7,245 bases of DNA from Parvularculaceae bacterium (lineage in GTDB: Bacteria > Pseudomonadota > Alphaproteobacteria > Caulobacterales > Parvularculaceae), in the NCBI GenBank assembly GCA_013389125.1, contig JACADX010000135.1:1-7245 (forward strand), written 5' to 3'. This document shows, one piece after another, positions 6,295-7,245 of this stretch. The notes below the pieces were generated by a model. The model did not search any database. It was not told the origin of the DNA and saw only the letters and a program-made list of their open reading frames with translations. A program made the position numbers and the translations under genes. Numbering within the stretch: the stretch's first letter is position 1; the number at the start of each line of letters is the position of its first letter.

Positions 6295-6918
6295 CCGCCC
6301 TTTCTCGACGTCGTCCGCGACAACCAGCAGCGTCGATGTCCGATCGACATGAAATGGATCGCGGACTATCTCAATGGGCGCCCCGAAATCGGCGATGTCT
6401 ACATCGAGGCGCGCTACGCGGCGGCCTTTTCCGGGATCAATCTCGGCGCGCGTCCCGATCCGAAATTCTACGCGCTCGAGCTTGTCGGCAGCCCGCACGT
6501 CACGGATCGCGAAGAAGTCTTCATTGAAGGTTTTCGCCGCATGCTCGCCGCGCTTAAGGCCGGCGGCAAGCGCGTCACCATTCTTCTTGATTACCCCGAG
6601 CTCGATTTCGAGCCGCGGACCTGCTTTGGCTGGCGGCGCGGCGCGGCGTGCGGGATGGCGGCGGAAGACGTCGCCGCGCGTCAGGCGCCCTACATGAGCG
6701 CCGTCCGTCGGCTTGCGGCGGAGTTCGAAAACACGGCGATCTTCGACCTCAAATCGCTCCTTTGCACGCCGACGGCTTGCGCGGCGGAGATCGGCGGCCA
6801 GCCGCTTTATCGCAGCACAAGCCACATTTCCGAGATCGGCGCGATGACGCTCGTTGAAAGCGGCAAGAGAATTCCGGTCCCCGCTGACCGCGCGGCAGCA
6901 TCGTCCGTGTCCCGCTAA
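6295..6918 (+). pseudogene. C-terminal remainder of the SGNH esterase domain, separated by an in-frame TGA
   Basis: Directly after the TGA the same frame continues for 207 codons to TAA at 6916-6918. It starts with Pro-Pro-Phe-Leu-Asp and includes a Cys (CPID, just before the ATG at 6349) and the C-terminal LYRSTSHISEIGA block. AT3-SGNH proteins usually read Gly-Cys-Pro-Pro here, so the TGA most likely replaces a Cys codon. With the upstream part the protein would be about 647 residues, the normal size for the family. The conserved terminal motif is expected to be DxxH; here the Asp position is Ser (codon 6814-6816) while the His (6823-6825) is kept. An internal ATG at 6349 could start a 189-residue product, but I see no ribosome site before it. 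Codon character does not change across the stop, so the interruption looks recent or is a sequencing error. Confidence 0.7.
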
Positions 6919-6921
6919 GAT

Positions 6922-6955
6922 GCGGGCGCAAAAACGTGTGCGCTTTTACGCCCGC
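6922..6955 (+). terminator. Two-conformation terminator hairpin after the acyltransferase
   Basis: GCGGGCG (6922-6928) pairs with CGCCCGC (6949-6955), and inside it AAAA pairs with TTTT (6930-6933/6944-6947) after one mismatch. An alternative stem, GCGCA/TGCGC (6926-6930/6939-6943), is followed at once by TTTT and is the classical terminator form on the + strand. It begins 4 nt after the TAA of the acyltransferase frame. Confidence 0.55.
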
Positions 6956-6975
6956 CGCGCTATTCTCATGAAACG

Positions 6976-7010
6976 CCGCCTTGGGGGCGCGCACTGGGCG
7001 CGCTTGGCGG
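6976..7010 (+). promoter_or_regulatory. Two-tier hairpin upstream of the dodecin ribosome site
   Basis: An outer stem CCGCC/GGCGG (6976-6980/7006-7010) encloses an inner stem GCGCGC/GCGCGC (6987-6992/6998-7003) with loop ACTGG; an asymmetric internal loop separates the tiers. It ends 4 nt before the GGAGG at 7015-7019. If the transcript starts upstream, this is a structured leader that could tune dodecin translation. Confidence 0.4.
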
Positions 7011-7024
7011 TTATGGAGGCATGA

Positions 7025-7234
7025 ATGGCCGTCGCACGCGTAACGGAAATCATCTGTGGATCGCCGAAGAGCTTCAAGGACGCGATCGAATCCGGCATCG
7101 AGCGCGCCAACCAGACGCTCAAGAATATCGAAGGCGCCTGGGTGAAGGATCAGTCGATCATCCTCGACGACGGAAAGATCAAGGAATATCGGGTCGTCCT
7201 TAAAGTGACGTTCATTCTCGACGACACGATGTGA
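7025..7234 (+). CDS. Dodecin family protein (small flavin-binding dodecamer)
   Basis: This 69-residue protein is complete and of normal dodecin length (PF07311). Dodecins assemble as hollow dodecamers that store or scavenge riboflavin, FMN or FAD in the cytosol. The expected beta-alpha-beta-beta order is visible: strand VARVTEIICGSP (3-14), helix SFKDAIESGIERANQTLKN (16-34), then two long strands about 38-47 and 52-66 joined by the DDG turn (48-50). An ungapped comparison with the M. tuberculosis dodecin as I remember it places Gly37 at the flavin-stacking Trp and Arg56 at the flavin-binding Gln. A Trp does occur two residues later (Trp39). So flavin binding may be altered or lost. GGAGG (7015-7019) lies 5 nt before this ATG; the ATG at 7021 is in another frame and too close to the ribosome site. 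Confidence 0.9.
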   Translation: MAVARVTEIICGSPKSFKDAIESGIERANQTLKNIEGAWVKDQSIILDDGKIKEYRVVLKVTFILDDTM

Positions 7235-7245
7235 CAGCCTCGACA

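Noticed and set aside
6310..6321. Possible selenocysteine insertion hairpin after the TGA
   Set aside because: The distance is plausible, but the stem is only 4 bp, the loop TCCG lacks the usual G-U motif, and a Cys in this structural position gives no obvious reason for selenium. Kept only as a remote alternative.
6349..6918. Independent gene starting at ATG 6349
   Set aside because: No ribosome site precedes it, and the coding signal runs continuously from the upstream frame through the TGA, so it is the tail of the interrupted acyltransferase.
6937..6966. Promoter for the dodecin gene using TATTCT as -10
   Set aside because: No -35-like hexamer lies at 16-18 nt; TTTTAC at 6944-6949 is only 11 nt away and belongs to the terminator hairpin.
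7021..7203. Frame starting at ATG 7021
   Set aside because: It is only 1 nt from the GGAGG and overlaps the dodecin gene in another frame; its translation is Arg-rich with no family resemblance.

Overview
The window is GC-rich DNA packed with genes, all on the + strand. The two electron-transfer flavoprotein genes, the HIG1-type twin-membrane protein and the DUF1203 protein together suggest an alphaproteobacterium, probably in or near Hyphomicrobiales/Rhizobiales. That placement is inference from protein character and codon use; the window holds no rRNA or other taxonomic marker.

Layout. Positions 1-2105 carry a pair of poorly characterised genes. The first is a large protein cut by the left edge that looks like a papain-fold/NlpC-P60-type cysteine hydrolase. 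The second, 38 nt downstream, is a small secreted protein that is probably a dimeric alpha/beta-barrel. Positions 2199-2408 encode a 69-residue HIG1-like twin-transmembrane protein behind a near-perfect Shine-Dalgarno. Positions 2471-4292 form a well-defined transcription unit: a sigma70-like promoter, a leader hairpin, etfB and etfA (stop and start share one base), and an intrinsic terminator with a T7 tract. This is the metabolic core: EtfAB collects electrons from acyl-CoA and other dehydrogenases and passes them to ETF:ubiquinone oxidoreductase. A DUF1203 gene follows at 4363-4833.

Positions 4834-6955 hold the oddest locus, an AT3-SGNH membrane acyltransferase of the surface-glycan O-acetylation type. 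Its only credible start is a TTG, crowded by tandem GC hairpins and overlapped by the stop of a tiny upstream frame. An in-frame TGA at 6292-6294 separates the intact membrane acyltransferase domain plus the GDSHA motif from the rest of the SGNH esterase domain. Reading resumes in the same frame to 6918. The TGA falls where relatives usually have the Cys of a Gly-Cys-Pro-Pro motif, and the catalytic Asp expected in the terminal DxxH motif is a Ser. Recent nonsense inactivation, or a sequencing error on an already diverging esterase, is the simplest reading. Selenocysteine recoding is a remote alternative.

A terminator-like hairpin closes that locus. A second elaborate hairpin precedes a complete dodecin-family gene at 7025-7234, whose flavin-pocket residues (the usual Trp and Gln) appear replaced by Gly and Arg. 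No tRNA, rRNA, CRISPR array, insertion sequence or attachment site was seen, and no gene-free stretch exceeds 300 bases. I did not find a clearly novel multi-gene system; the most interesting items are the interrupted acyltransferase, the altered dodecin and the uncharacterised secreted/hydrolase gene pair.
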